The notes under the pieces are model-generated. The model saw nothing but the letters and a program-made list of their open reading frames with translations, was not told where the DNA came from and searched no databases. Shown here piece by piece: positions 49,983-60,116 of a stretch of 64,000 nucleotides of DNA (its first letter is position 1; each line of letters begins with the position of its first letter). Origin of the DNA: Enterobacteriaceae endosymbiont of Donacia cinerea (GTDB lineage Bacteria > Pseudomonadota > Gammaproteobacteria > Enterobacterales > Enterobacteriaceae); assembly GCF_012569925.1 (NCBI RefSeq), contig NZ_CP046204.1, positions 126,314 through 190,313 on the forward strand. The letters are read 5' to 3'. The translations under genes were made by a program, and so were the position numbers.

Positions 49983-51704
49983 TTATATATTAATGATATA
50001 AAATAATTTTTTTATTGAAAAATTATTTTTTTCTAATTTTAACAATTCTAACTCCATCAATAAATTTATAATTTTTGAAGAATCCCATTCTTCATTTATA
50101 TTAATTAAATAATTAATTATACATTCTTTAATTTTATTTAAAGAAATTTTTTTTATATTTAAAAAATATTTTAATAAATATAAAAAAAATTTCTTTACAT
50201 CATAAAATGATAAAAAGATAGGTATATATAAAATATATATTATGTTTTTTTTATTTATTTTTAATTTAAAACCTAATTTTATTAAAAAATTTTTTATTTT
50301 ATATAAAATAAAATATTCTTTTTTTTCTATATTTATACAAATATCAGTTTTAATAATATTAATTATATTTTTATTTTCTAAATGTAATTTAAATTTTATC
50401 TTTAATAATAAAGAAAAAAGTTCCTTTATTAAAATAGAATATAAAAGATTATTTTTTTCTATAATAATATAAGTATTTTTAAAAATTGTTAAAAATTTAC
50501 CAAAATTTTTAAAATTAAAAATTGGTAAATTATCTAAATATACTAAGTTTTTTTTTTTAATATTATTAAATAGTAATTGATTTTTTATAGAAAGTGTTTT
50601 TTGAGTAAAAAAACATTCTACATCTTTTGATGTTAATTTATTTTTATTATTATTTTTTATTAAATTAATATTTATATTATTATTAATTTTTTTGATAAAA
50701 TTTTTGTTGTATAATAATTTTGTTATATTATTAAATATAAAATTATATAATTTTGATATATTATAAAAACATATATCATTTTTTTGTGGGTGTATGTTTA
50801 TATCAATTTGATTAGGTGCTATGTTTAAAAAAAAAATAAAAGATAATTTATAATTATTATTAAATTTATTGTACAATATCTCTTTGAGAATACGATAAAT
50901 AAAGTTGGTACGCACTATACGATTATTAACATAAAAATACTTAAATAAATTACTTATTAAACTCTTTTTTTTATATATAATCATCCAACCATATAATTCT
51001 AATTTTTTATTAATACAATTAATTTTTAAAGAATTTTTTAAAAAATTCTTACCACATATTATTTTTATACGATTTATATAAGAAATATTATCTGTTACTT
51101 TTTTAAAATTATAAACTATTTTATCATTATATTTAAATGTAATTCCTATACCAAATCTCATTAAAATAATTTTTTTAATAATATTCTTAATATAAATAAA
51201 TTCTATACTTTCATTAGAAAGAGATAATCTTCTTGCAGGAAAATTATAAAAAAGATCAGATAAAACTATGGTTGTTCCAGTTGGATGTGAAATTGGTTTT
51301 AAATAAATTATTTTTTCATTAAATCCTTCTGTATATAATTGCCAAGCAATTCTCTGTTTTAATGTTTTAGATGTGATAGTCATTCTAGATATAGCTTTTA
51401 TACTAGTTAAAGCTTCACCTCTAAAACCAAAACTTTTAAAAGAATCTAGATCATTTAAACTAAATATTTTACTAGTAGCATGTTTTTTTATACATAAATT
51501 TAAATTTTTTTTATTCATTCCTATTCCATTATCATTAATATAAATATATTTAATTCCTCCTTTTTTTATAAATAAATTTATTTGTGAAGCTTTTGCATCA
51601 ATACTATTTTCGATTAATTCTTTAACTATAGTTGCAGGTCTATCTATAACTTCTCCTGCAGCAATTCTTTTTATAACATCTTTTGGTAAAATTTTAATAT
51701 GCAT
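49983..51704 (-). CDS. mutL: DNA mismatch repair protein MutL
   Basis: MutL couples MutS to downstream repair enzymes. The 573-residue protein (E. coli 615) has a well conserved GHKL ATPase domain: IAAGEVIDRPATIVKELIENSIDA in outline near residue 14, DNGIGM near residue 58, HATSKI, SFGFRGEALTSI and GTTIVLSDLFYNFPAR. The C-terminal dimerisation domain is lysine- and asparagine-rich and only weakly recognisable. The start lies 37 nt downstream of tRNA-Gly on the same strand, so the tRNA promoter may also transcribe mutL and miaA. amiB and tsaE, which precede mutL in E. coli, are missing. Confidence 0.97.
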   Translation of the reverse strand: MHIKILPKDVIKRIAAGEVIDRPATIVKELIENSIDAKASQINLFIKKGGIKYIYINDNGIGMNKKNLNLCIKKHATSKIFSLNDLDSFKSFGFRGEALTSIKAISRMTITSKTLKQRIAWQLYTEGFNEKIIYLKPISHPTGTTIVLSDLFYNFPARRLSLSNESIEFIYIKNIIKKIILMRFGIGITFKYNDKIVYNFKKVTDNISYINRIKIICGKNFLKNSLKINCINKKLELYGWMIIYKKKSLISNLFKYFYVNNRIVRTNFIYRILKEILYNKFNNNYKLSFIFFLNIAPNQIDINIHPQKNDICFYNISKLYNFIFNNITKLLYNKNFIKKINNNININLIKNNNKNKLTSKDVECFFTQKTLSIKNQLLFNNIKKKNLVYLDNLPIFNFKNFGKFLTIFKNTYIIIEKNNLLYSILIKELFSLLLKIKFKLHLENKNIINIIKTDICINIEKKEYFILYKIKNFLIKLGFKLKINKKNIIYILYIPIFLSFYDVKKFFLYLLKYFLNIKKISLNKIKECIINYLININEEWDSSKIINLLMELELLKLEKNNFSIKKLFYIINI

Positions 51705-51741
51705 TATTTATAATATTAATAAAAAAATTTATTTAAAATAG

Positions 51742-51815
51742 AGCGGGAAACGAGATTCGAACTCGCGACCCCAACCATGGCAAGGTTGTGCTCTACCATA
51801 CTGAGCTATTCCCGC
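51742..51815 (-). tRNA. tRNA-Gly (anticodon GCC)
   Basis: The 74-nt gene reads on the minus strand as a full cloverleaf: acceptor GCGGGAA / TTCCCGC, D arm GCTC / GAGC, anticodon stem CAACC / GGTTG with loop TTGCCAT (anticodon at 51779-51781), T arm GCGAG / CTCGT with TTCGAAT, discriminator T. CCA is not encoded. In E. coli a glyV-type GCC tRNA cluster also lies beside orn, so the location is ancestral. Confidence 0.97.
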
Positions 51816-51842
51816 TAAATATAAATATAAATAATTTTATTA

Positions 51843-51872
51843 ATGATATGAAATTTAAGTTTTATTTGTCAA
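51843..51872 (-). promoter_or_regulatory. Sigma-70 type promoter of tRNA-Gly
   Basis: On the minus strand TTGACA (51867-51872) is followed after 18 nt by TATCAT (51843-51848), a perfect -35 and a one-mismatch -10. Transcription would start near 51836, about 20 nt before the tRNA, and may continue into mutL because no terminator follows the tRNA. Confidence 0.72.
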
Positions 51873-51889
51873 TATATTTATTTAAAATA

Positions 51890-52435
51890 TTATTTGTTAT
51901 TAAAAATAAAATTTCTATAAAATTTTAGTTCGTTTATAGATTCATATATATCATAAAAGGCACTATGTTTATTTTTTTTTTTTAATCTAGAATAGATTTG
52001 AGGATTCCATCTTTTAACAAGTTCTTTTATAGAACTAACATCAATATTTCGATAATGAAAATATTTTTCTATTTTAGGCATATAATTATATAGAAATATA
52101 CGATCTTTATAAATACTATTACCACATAAAGGTGTACTTTTAGGTTTAATCCATAATTTTAAAAAATTTAAAATATATATTTCTGCTTTTTTTTCATTAA
52201 ATTTACTATTTTTAATTTTTTTAATTAAACCAGTTTTTTTATGTATATTTTTATTCCATAAATTCATAGTATCTAAAATATTATTTGTTTGATATATTGG
52301 TATAACTATTCCTTTATTTATAACTTCTAAATTAGAGTTAGTTATAACAATTGCAATTTCAATTATACGATCTATCTTAGGATTAAGACCTGTCATTTCT
52401 AAATCTAACCATACTAAACTATCATTGATTTGCAC
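51890..52435 (-). CDS. orn: Oligoribonuclease
   Basis: Orn degrades RNA dinucleotides and other very short RNAs, finishing mRNA turnover. The 181-residue protein has exactly the E. coli length and the DEDDh exonuclease motifs: WLDLEMTGLNP near residue 9, the PLCGNSIYKDR segment with its Asp, and the HSAFYDIYESINEL end with catalytic His and Asp (family HRALDDIRESI). It is placed beside tRNA-Gly as in E. coli. rsgA, normally between orn and psd, is absent. Confidence 0.97.
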   Translation of the reverse strand: MQINDSLVWLDLEMTGLNPKIDRIIEIAIVITNSNLEVINKGIVIPIYQTNNILDTMNLWNKNIHKKTGLIKKIKNSKFNEKKAEIYILNFLKLWIKPKSTPLCGNSIYKDRIFLYNYMPKIEKYFHYRNIDVSSIKELVKRWNPQIYSRLKKKNKHSAFYDIYESINELKFYRNFIFNNK

Positions 52436-52543
52436 AAAATAATATCCTTATATTAAATTTTTTATAAAATTCCAATTTTAAATATTATTATATAATATTT
52501 TTTTGTATTATATTTAAATATAACATAAAAGATTATTTATAAA

Positions 52544-53416
52544 ATGAAAAAAAAAATTTATTTGTATATACAAAATATATTACCACAACTTTTAATTACA
52601 AATTTTTTTAGTTATTTTTCAAAAAAAAAACTTAGTATAATTACTACTTCTTTAATATTTTTATTTATTAAAATATATAAAATAAATATGAAAGAAGTAA
52701 AATATCCTAATATTTTTTATTATAAAACTTTTAATAAATTTTTTATAAGAAAATTAAACATGAATAAAAGACCAATTGATAATAATAAAAACCATATTAT
52801 TCAAAATACAGATGGAATAATTAACGAATTAGGTATTATAAAAAAAAATACACTTTTTCAATTTAAAGGTTGTAATTATTCACTTTATAATCTGATAGGA
52901 CAAAATTCCCAAATAAATAAAATTTTTACTAATGGATTTTTTATAAATGTATATTTATCACCTAAAGATTATCATAGAGTACATATGTCTTGTAATGGTA
53001 CATTATTAAAAATGATATATATTCCTGGAAAATTATTTCCAGTTAATAATATAATATACGAAAATTTATGTAATTTATTCATTTTAAATGAAAGAGTAAT
53101 TTTTGTTTTTAAAACATCTTTTGGATTTATGATAAAAATTTTAATTGGTGCTCAAATAGTTGGAAGTATTTATACTTCTTGGTACGGTTCAGTTATTTCA
53201 TCAAGAAAAAATAATATTAAAATTTGGAATTGGCCATACATAAATAATTTTTATAAAAAAGATTTTATTTATTTAAAGAAAGGTGAAGAAATGGGTTATT
53301 TTAATATAGGATCTACTGTTATTACTTTATTTCCTCCTAAAACAATTAAATTTAATCCAATTTTAAAAAAAGGAATGAAAATTAAAATTGGAGAATTATT
53401 AGCATATATTATTTGA
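52544..53416 (+). CDS. psd: Phosphatidylserine decarboxylase proenzyme
   Basis: Psd converts phosphatidylserine to phosphatidylethanolamine at the inner membrane after cleaving itself to form a pyruvoyl group. The 290-residue protein (E. coli 322) has MKEVKYP, the SADG-like QNTDGIINELG segment, TYLSPRDYHRVHMP-like YLSPKDYHRVHMSCNG, IGAQIVGSIYTSW and the self-cleavage site GST in YFNIGSTVITLF near residue 258 (family LGST, here IGST). Retention means the cell still makes its own phosphatidylethanolamine. It converges on epmA with 19 bp between stop codons. Confidence 0.96.
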   Translation: MKKKIYLYIQNILPQLLITNFFSYFSKKKLSIITTSLIFLFIKIYKINMKEVKYPNIFYYKTFNKFFIRKLNMNKRPIDNNKNHIIQNTDGIINELGIIKKNTLFQFKGCNYSLYNLIGQNSQINKIFTNGFFINVYLSPKDYHRVHMSCNGTLLKMIYIPGKLFPVNNIIYENLCNLFILNERVIFVFKTSFGFMIKILIGAQIVGSIYTSWYGSVISSRKNNIKIWNWPYINNFYKKDFIYLKKGEEMGYFNIGSTVITLFPPKTIKFNPILKKGMKIKIGELLAYII

Positions 53417-53435
53417 AATAAAAAATTATTATATA

Positions 53436-54410
53436 TTAAGAATTTTTTATAGAAAAACTAATAGATTCATGAATAGATTTTTTTTTTAATAAAAACATGA
53501 TAAATCTATCTAAACCTATAGCCATACCTGAATAATTTGGAATACCATATTTCATTGCTTTTAATAAATAATTATCTACCTTTTTAAGGGGTAAACCAAT
53601 TAATTTTCGTTTATTATTATCTTCATTAAACCTCTTTTTTTGTTCTTTATAATTAGTTAATTCATGAAATCCATTACCTAATTCAACACCTTTAAAAAAT
53701 ATTTCAAATCTGTTTGCTATATTTTTATTTTTTTTATTTATAGTTTCAGTAGTTTTTTGTGATGATGGAAAATTATATATTAATATTGGAGATATAAATC
53801 CTAATTTGGGTACAATATATAAATCAAATAATATTTGTAAATAATCATTTTTAATAAAGAGATAATTATTTTTTTTTTCTTTTATAAAACCTATTTTGTG
53901 AATTAAAAATAATAATTTTTTTTGATTTATATTAAAAGGATTTATTTTTAAATATTTTAAAAAAATTTTTTTATATGAATATTTTTTAATTTTATCAAAT
54001 CCAAATTTTACAAAAAAATTATTTACTTCTGACATTAATTGTTTTAAATTATAATTTTTATGATACCATTCTAACATAGTAAATTCTGGATTATGATATT
54101 TACCAAATTCTCCATTACGAAAACTATGACATATTTGATAAATTGAATTATTTATTTTAGATGCTAGTATTCTTTTCATATGGTATTCAGGACTAGTAAT
54201 TAAAAATAATTTTTTTTTTCTTTCAAAATAAATAAAATTTGTATTAAATTGTTGTAAATAAATATTTGTATTTTCAAATTTAGTTAGTATTGGTGTTTCT
54301 ACTTCAATAAAATTTTTTTTATCAAAAAAATTTCTTATTTTTTTTATTATATTAGAACGTTGAATTAAATCATTAATTTTTGCACTAGTTAAGTAATTAA
54401 ATTTTTTCAT
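53436..54410 (-). CDS. epmA: EF-P beta-lysylation ligase EpmA (GenX/PoxA)
   Basis: EpmA is a truncated class II lysyl-tRNA synthetase paralogue that attaches beta-lysine to Lys34 of EF-P. The 324-residue protein (E. coli 325) lacks the tRNA-binding N-terminal domain of LysS and has the catalytic motifs VETPILT, TSPEYHMKRIL, CHSFRNGEFGKYHNPEFTMLEWY in outline, GVELGNGFHELT and GMAIGLDRFIMF. It ends 19 bp upstream of efp reading order, immediately downstream of its substrate gene on the same strand. In E. coli frdABCD and other genes separate the two; their loss brought them together. Confidence 0.96.
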   Translation of the reverse strand: MKKFNYLTSAKINDLIQRSNIIKKIRNFFDKKNFIEVETPILTKFENTNIYLQQFNTNFIYFERKKKLFLITSPEYHMKRILASKINNSIYQICHSFRNGEFGKYHNPEFTMLEWYHKNYNLKQLMSEVNNFFVKFGFDKIKKYSYKKIFLKYLKINPFNINQKKLLFLIHKIGFIKEKKNNYLFIKNDYLQILFDLYIVPKLGFISPILIYNFPSSQKTTETINKKNKNIANRFEIFFKGVELGNGFHELTNYKEQKKRFNEDNNKRKLIGLPLKKVDNYLLKAMKYGIPNYSGMAIGLDRFIMFLLKKKSIHESISFSIKNS

Positions 54411-54428
54411 ATTATTTTAAACTTTTTA

Positions 54429-54995
54429 TTATTTAAATCGAGAAATATATTTTTTTTTTCTTGTATCAATTTTAATTATATCTCCAATCTTAATAAAAGA
54501 TGGAACTTTTATTATTTCTCCATTACTTATTTTAGCTTTTTTATTATTATTAATAATACTTCCTTTTAAAATTATACTTGTATTTATTACTTTTAATTTT
54601 ATAAAATTAGGTAATGTTAAGAATATAGGTAATTGATTCCAAAATGTTATAGTATAATCATACTGAGAAATTAGCCATTTTTTTTTGTTTTTAATAATTT
54701 TATAACTAATAACAGTTTGTTCAAAACTATTTTTATCCATAAAATAATAAAAATAGTTTTTTTCATTATATAAATATTTTAATTTTTTTTCTAAAATATC
54801 TGCGGTATCTAAATTATCAGTTGATTTAAATGTTTTATCAATTAATTTTTCTGTAATTAAATTTCTCATCTTTATTCTTACAAATGCTTGTCCTTTACCA
54901 GGTTTTACAAATTCATTTGATTCTATAATATAGGGTTGATTTAAAAATATAAATTTCATTCCAATCTTAAAATTATTACTATAATAATTAATCAT
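54429..54995 (-). CDS. efp: Elongation factor P
   Basis: EF-P relieves ribosomes stalled on polyproline stretches. The 188-residue protein has the exact E. coli length. Lys34, the site that receives beta-lysine, is kept in FVKPGKGQAF at the tip of domain I, followed by DKTFKSTD. Domains II and III are recognisable through YLYNEKNYFYFM-like residues and the C-terminal GDIIKIDTR..KYISR motif. It is divergent from epmB over a 65 bp spacer, the same arrangement as in E. coli, and precedes epmA. Confidence 0.97.
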   Translation of the reverse strand: MINYYSNNFKIGMKFIFLNQPYIIESNEFVKPGKGQAFVRIKMRNLITEKLIDKTFKSTDNLDTADILEKKLKYLYNEKNYFYYFMDKNSFEQTVISYKIIKNKKKWLISQYDYTITFWNQLPIFLTLPNFIKLKVINTSIILKGSIINNNKKAKISNGEIIKVPSFIKIGDIIKIDTRKKKYISRFK

Positions 54996-55060
54996 GTTTT
55001 CTTTTTTTTGAATAAATATTAATTTATAATTATATTATATTTATAAAATAAAATTATTCT

Positions 55061-56038
55061 ATGAAAGAATTATGGATAAAACAATTATCTAATATTATTA
55101 ATAATAATTATGATCTTATGAATATTATAAAAATTAAAAAAGAAGATAGTTATCATTTTTTATATAAAAAAAAGAATATATTTTTTAAAGTTAAAATACC
55201 TTTAATTTTTATAAAAAGGATAGAAAAAAATAATTATAAAGATCCAATATTATTACAATTTATTTTTAATAAAAAAGAATTAATTAAGTATAAAAAATAT
55301 AATAGTAATCCATTAAATGAACAATTTATTATTCCGGGGATGATACATAAATATAAAAATAGAGTATTAATACTAATAACAGGAATTTGTGCAGTACATT
55401 GTAGATATTGTTTCCGAAAGAATACTAAAAAGATTAATTCAATTAAAATATGTGATTGGAATAAAATAATTTATTATATAAAAAAAAATTTAGAAATTAA
55501 TGAAATTATTTTTTCTGGAGGAGATCCATTAATTTTAAATGATAAGAAAATTAGTTTATTTCTTAATGATATAAAAACAATACCTCATATTAAAATCTTA
55601 AGAATACATACTAGACTAGTAAGTATTCTTCCTGAAAGGATTTCTAGAAATTTATTAAAAATATTTAGTAAATGTAAATTTCATATCGTAATAGTTACTC
55701 ATATTAATCATCCTAATGAAATTAGTGAAGAATTATCTGATAAAATTTATTTTTTAAAAAAAATAGGAATAACTATTTTAAATCAGAGTGTTTTATTAAA
55801 AAATATAAATGATAATCATAAAATTTTAATTAAATTAAGTAATACTTTATTTAATATTGGAATTATTCCTTATTATTTACATCTTTTAGATAAAGTAAAT
55901 GGTAGTAAGCATTTTAATGTTTCTGAAAATAAAGCTAAAAAAATCATGAAAAAAATATTATTATCATTATCAGGATTTTTGGTTCCTAAATTAACTAAAG
56001 ATATTTATGGAAGTAAAAATAAAAAATTTATTATTTAA
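55061..56038 (+). CDS. epmB: EF-P lysine 2,3-aminomutase EpmB
   Basis: EpmB is a radical SAM, PLP-dependent enzyme that turns (S)-alpha-lysine into the (R)-beta-lysine used by EpmA. The 325-residue protein (E. coli 342) has the iron-sulphur motif CAVHCRYCFRK (Cx3Cx2C) near residue 108, the IFSGGDPLIL segment near residue 148, RIHTRLVSILPERIS and the C-terminal PYYLHLLDKVNGS.HF region with the PLP-lysine. With efp and epmA it completes the bacterial EF-P lysylation pathway. It needs iron-sulphur assembly, to which ygfZ nearby also contributes. Confidence 0.97.
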   Translation: MKELWIKQLSNIINNNYDLMNIIKIKKEDSYHFLYKKKNIFFKVKIPLIFIKRIEKNNYKDPILLQFIFNKKELIKYKKYNSNPLNEQFIIPGMIHKYKNRVLILITGICAVHCRYCFRKNTKKINSIKICDWNKIIYYIKKNLEINEIIFSGGDPLILNDKKISLFLNDIKTIPHIKILRIHTRLVSILPERISRNLLKIFSKCKFHIVIVTHINHPNEISEELSDKIYFLKKIGITILNQSVLLKNINDNHKILIKLSNTLFNIGIIPYYLHLLDKVNGSKHFNVSENKAKKIMKKILLSLSGFLVPKLTKDIYGSKNKKFII

Positions 56039-56070
56039 AAAAACAAAAAATTATAATTTTATTATAAAAA

Positions 56071-56096
56071 AAGCTGTGCTATTTAATGCACAGCTT
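56071..56096 (-). terminator. Rho-independent terminator of groESL
   Basis: Inverted arms AAGCTGTGC (56071-56079) and GCACAGCTT (56088-56096) enclose an 8-base loop. On the minus strand the stem is followed by a run of seven T, so it ends groES-groEL transcription; on the plus strand, after epmB, the tail is mixed A/T and less convincing. Confidence 0.88.
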
Positions 56097-56156
56097 ATAT
56101 TAATATATTAATAAAATTATAGTTTTAATAAATTTAAATTTTTTAAACAGCTTAGA

Positions 56157-57812
<1,656 letters not shown>

Positions 57813-57874
57813 TTAAATTCATTTACATAAATTAATAAAATTTTTTAAAAAATTTTATTTAATGACAAATTTTA

Positions 57875-58165
57875 TTATTTAATAATAGCTAAAATATCAC
57901 TTTCAGACATTATAAGAACTTCTTCATCATCAATTTTTTCTGTTTTAACACTATAACCATCATTAAATATAATTGTGTCGCCTTTTTTTACATCTAATGG
58001 TTTTACAACACCATTATCTAATATACGTCCTTTTCCTACTGCTAATACTTCTCCTCTTGTAGATTTTCCTGCAGCAGAACCTGTTAAGACAATTCCACCT
58101 GAAGATTTAGATTCAACTTCTTTTCTTCTTACAATAACACGATCATGTAATGGACGAATATTCAT
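57875..58165 (-). CDS. groES: Co-chaperonin GroES (Hsp10)
   Basis: GroES is the heptameric lid of the GroEL chamber. The 96-residue protein (E. coli 97) has the family start [16 protein letters not shown], the mobile loop [22 protein letters not shown] in outline that touches GroEL, and the [13 protein letters not shown] segment. A strong AAGGAG ribosome binding site lies 8-10 nt before the ATG. Transcription most likely starts at the sigma-32-type promoter at 58239-58267. Confidence 0.99.
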   Translation of the reverse strand: MNIRPLHDRVIVRRKEVESKSSGGIVLTGSAAGKSTRGEVLAVGKGRILDNGVVKPLDVKKGDTIIFNDGYSVKTEKIDDEEVLIMSESDILAIIK

Positions 58166-58238
58166 TTAATAATTCTCCTTTTAAGAAGTCTAACTATTAT
58201 AAATTAATATTAATTTATTTTGAATAATGTGAACTGAA

Positions 58239-58267
58239 AGATAAGGACATATAGTCTATGTTTCAAG
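58239..58267 (-). promoter_or_regulatory. Sigma-32 (RpoH) type promoter of groESL (partly eroded)
   Basis: On the minus strand a perfect -35 CTTGAAA (58261-58267) is followed after 14 nt by CCTTATCT (58239-58246). Against the sigma-32 -10 consensus CCCCATnT this keeps all positions except two C-to-T changes, the direction expected from AT mutational bias. The transcript would begin near 58232 with a leader of about 65 nt. Confidence 0.75.
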
Positions 58268-58412
58268 TACTATTTTAAAAAATTTTATTTATGAAAAAAT
58301 AAAATTTTAAAAAAAATAAAAAACAATTAATACATTATTATGATGTTATCATAATTAATAATAATTAATCATTTATATAATAATATTATTTAATATTTTT
58401 TAATAAAAAATA

Positions 58413-58442
58413 TTGACGTTTACTTATAAATATTGTCATAAT
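58413..58442 (+). promoter_or_regulatory. Sigma-70 type promoter of tRNA-Phe
   Basis: TTGACG (58413-58418) and CATAAT (58437-58442) are separated by 18 nt, each hexamer one base off consensus. Transcription would start near 58449, about 15 nt upstream of the tRNA. It has the same spacing as the promoters of the other two tRNA genes. Confidence 0.68.
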
Positions 58443-58463
58443 AAAATATATTTTTTTATATAT

Positions 58464-58536
58464 GCCCGAATAGCTCAGTTGGTAGAGCAGTGGACTGAAA
58501 ATCCCCGTGTCGGTGGTTCAATTCCGCCTTCGGGCA
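58464..58536 (+). tRNA. tRNA-Phe (anticodon GAA)
   Basis: The 73-nt gene has acceptor arms GCCCGAA / TTCGGGC, D arm GCTC / GAGC, anticodon loop CTGAAAA (anticodon at 58497-58499) and T arm GGTGG / CCGCC (one T:G pair) with loop TTCAATT. The anticodon stem GTGGA / TCCCC contains a U:C mismatch at the second pair (positions 28 and 42), where E. coli has G:C. Discriminator A; CCA not encoded. Nearness to groES is ancestral. Confidence 0.96.
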
Positions 58537-58584
58537 TTTTAATCTTACTATTCAAATATTTTTTATATTTTTTTATTAAAAATA

Positions 58585-58621
58585 AAAAAATGCAGAAAGA
58601 TTTTTATTTTCTGCATTTTTT
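58585..58621. terminator. Bidirectional hairpin terminator between tRNA-Phe and ompA
   Basis: Arms AAAAAATGCAGAAA (58585-58598) and TTTCTGCATTTTTT (58608-58621) are perfect inverted repeats around a 9-base loop. The flanking A run and T run give a T tail in both directions, so it can end the tRNA-Phe transcript and the convergent ompA transcript. It lies directly after the ompA stop codon. Confidence 0.87.
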
Positions 58622-58630
58622 ATTTTTAAT

Positions 58631-59962
58631 TTATATAAAAAAATTACTTATTATTTTGTTTATTAAATATAAATTTTTTTGTATTTGATATATTTTTTTA
58701 AATTCATTTTTAGGAAAAAAATTGTATTGATAGTTATATTTTTTATATGTAAAAAATTTATTATTACAATTATTATTCATTTGATTATTTAAATAATCAT
58801 CATAATCATAATTATGACCCATTAAAAAATGGTTTTTGCATAACATATTTTTTTGAATAACTTTAGGAATTTTTAAAATTTTTACTTCTACATAACGATC
58901 TATAACTAAACATTTTTTTAAATTATTATAATTTTTTATTTTTTGACAATTTTTATTAATTGATAAATTACTTCCTAATCCTTTAATAATAATTATTTTT
59001 TTTAATAAATTTTCATTTTTTGATGATAAATACTCAGCAATTTTTTGAGCTCTTTTTTGTGATAAAATATAATTATTATCATTATCTTTTTCTAAATAAT
59101 CAGAATGACCTAGAATAACTATTCTAATACTATTATCTTTAGATAAATTTTTATTTTTAATATTTTCATCTAATACTTTATTTAAATTTTTTTTATTTTG
59201 TTTTCCTAAAACACTTTTATTAAAATTAAAATAAACTTTTGTTGTTGATAATAATATGTCATCATTACCATAATTATTATAATAATGATTTTTAGTTTTA
59301 TGTATTAAATTTTTAATTGAAGGAACATGATATTTATCAGTAAATTTATATAATAAACTGATAGTGAACATGGAATTATTTGTTTTTTGTCCTAAATCAT
59401 CAATATCTTTATTTCCTATATGACCTGAGAATTGATATTCTAATCTTGTTGAAAAATGATAATTTATGTTAAATTCTCCTCCTATTACTATTAATGGATA
59501 TATCCCATAAGATATATTATTTATATTTTTTTTATAATAATTATTTTTATTATATTGTTGATTAATTGATTGAGTAAATAAACCACCTAAGCGACTATAT
59601 AAATATATATTTTTGTATATAGGATATCTAAAATTAGATGTTAATTGTAACCCTTTTGATTCAAAAAAATTTGTAATTCCTTTTTCTTCAATATCTTTTT
59701 TAACAGCTCCTAACCAATCAAAACCTATTTCTAAACCTAAAAAATTATTTGATTGATATCCAAAAAATACTCCAGTTCCTATTTTGTTAAAAATATTATA
59801 TTCTTTGTTATCAATATCTTTACCGAATAATTTAATATGATCATAACGTGATAAACCAAATTTAGAACCAAAATACCAATAATCTTGAAAATTAGGTTCA
59901 GCACTTGCAATATTATAAATATTCATGATAATCATCATAAAAATAATAGTTATTTTTTTCAT
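58631..59962 (-). CDS. ompA: Outer membrane protein OmpA with C-terminal extension
   Basis: OmpA is an outer-membrane beta barrel whose periplasmic domain grips peptidoglycan. The 443-residue protein is about 100 longer than E. coli OmpA (346). It has a signal peptide ending ASA, an N-terminal barrel of roughly 180 residues with alternating patterns (YWYFGSKFGLSRYD, LEIGFDWLG, RLEYQFSGHIG), and an OmpA-like domain with VYFNFNKSVL near residue 245. In this domain the peptidoglycan-binding Asp (LGHSDYLE) and Arg (LSQKRAQ) and both disulphide cysteines are kept. After the normal end come about 71 extra residues rich in Asn, Tyr and Lys with two further cysteines. Barrel loops look shortened and diverged. 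Confidence 0.93.
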   Translation of the reverse strand: MKKITIIFMMIIMNIYNIASAEPNFQDYWYFGSKFGLSRYDHIKLFGKDIDNKEYNIFNKIGTGVFFGYQSNNFLGLEIGFDWLGAVKKDIEEKGITNFFESKGLQLTSNFRYPIYKNIYLYSRLGGLFTQSINQQYNKNNYYKKNINNISYGIYPLIVIGGEFNINYHFSTRLEYQFSGHIGNKDIDDLGQKTNNSMFTISLLYKFTDKYHVPSIKNLIHKTKNHYYNNYGNDDILLSTTKVYFNFNKSVLGKQNKKNLNKVLDENIKNKNLSKDNSIRIVILGHSDYLEKDNDNNYILSQKRAQKIAEYLSSKNENLLKKIIIIKGLGSNLSINKNCQKIKNYNNLKKCLVIDRYVEVKILKIPKVIQKNMLCKNHFLMGHNYDYDDYLNNQMNNNCNNKFFTYKKYNYQYNFFPKNEFKKIYQIQKNLYLINKIISNFFI

Positions 59963-60116
59963 TTTTTATATAAACCTTTTATTATTAAATGAATAATATT
60001 CAAATTTATATTTTATATATCTTACTTATTTATTTAAAAATTTATAAATTTAAAAAAATTTTAATATAAGTAAAATTAAAAAAAATATAAAAATTTATAT
60101 CTTTTAAAATATTCTT

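Larger units (their letters stand above)
58166..58463. other. Divergent intergenic region groES / tRNA-Phe
   Basis: This gap of 298 bp contains the groES heat-shock promoter (58239-58267) and the tRNA-Phe promoter (58413-58442). The middle part, about 58270-58400, is A/T-only with no ORF remnant or RNA gene that I can recognise. In E. coli the genes between groES and a tRNA-Phe gene (for example fxsA, aspA, dcuA) fill this place. Confidence 0.65.

Noticed and set aside
58413-58688. 91-codon plus-strand open frame spanning tRNA-Phe
   Set aside because: It covers the tRNA and the terminator hairpin and has no family resemblance; the tRNA explains the conserved part.
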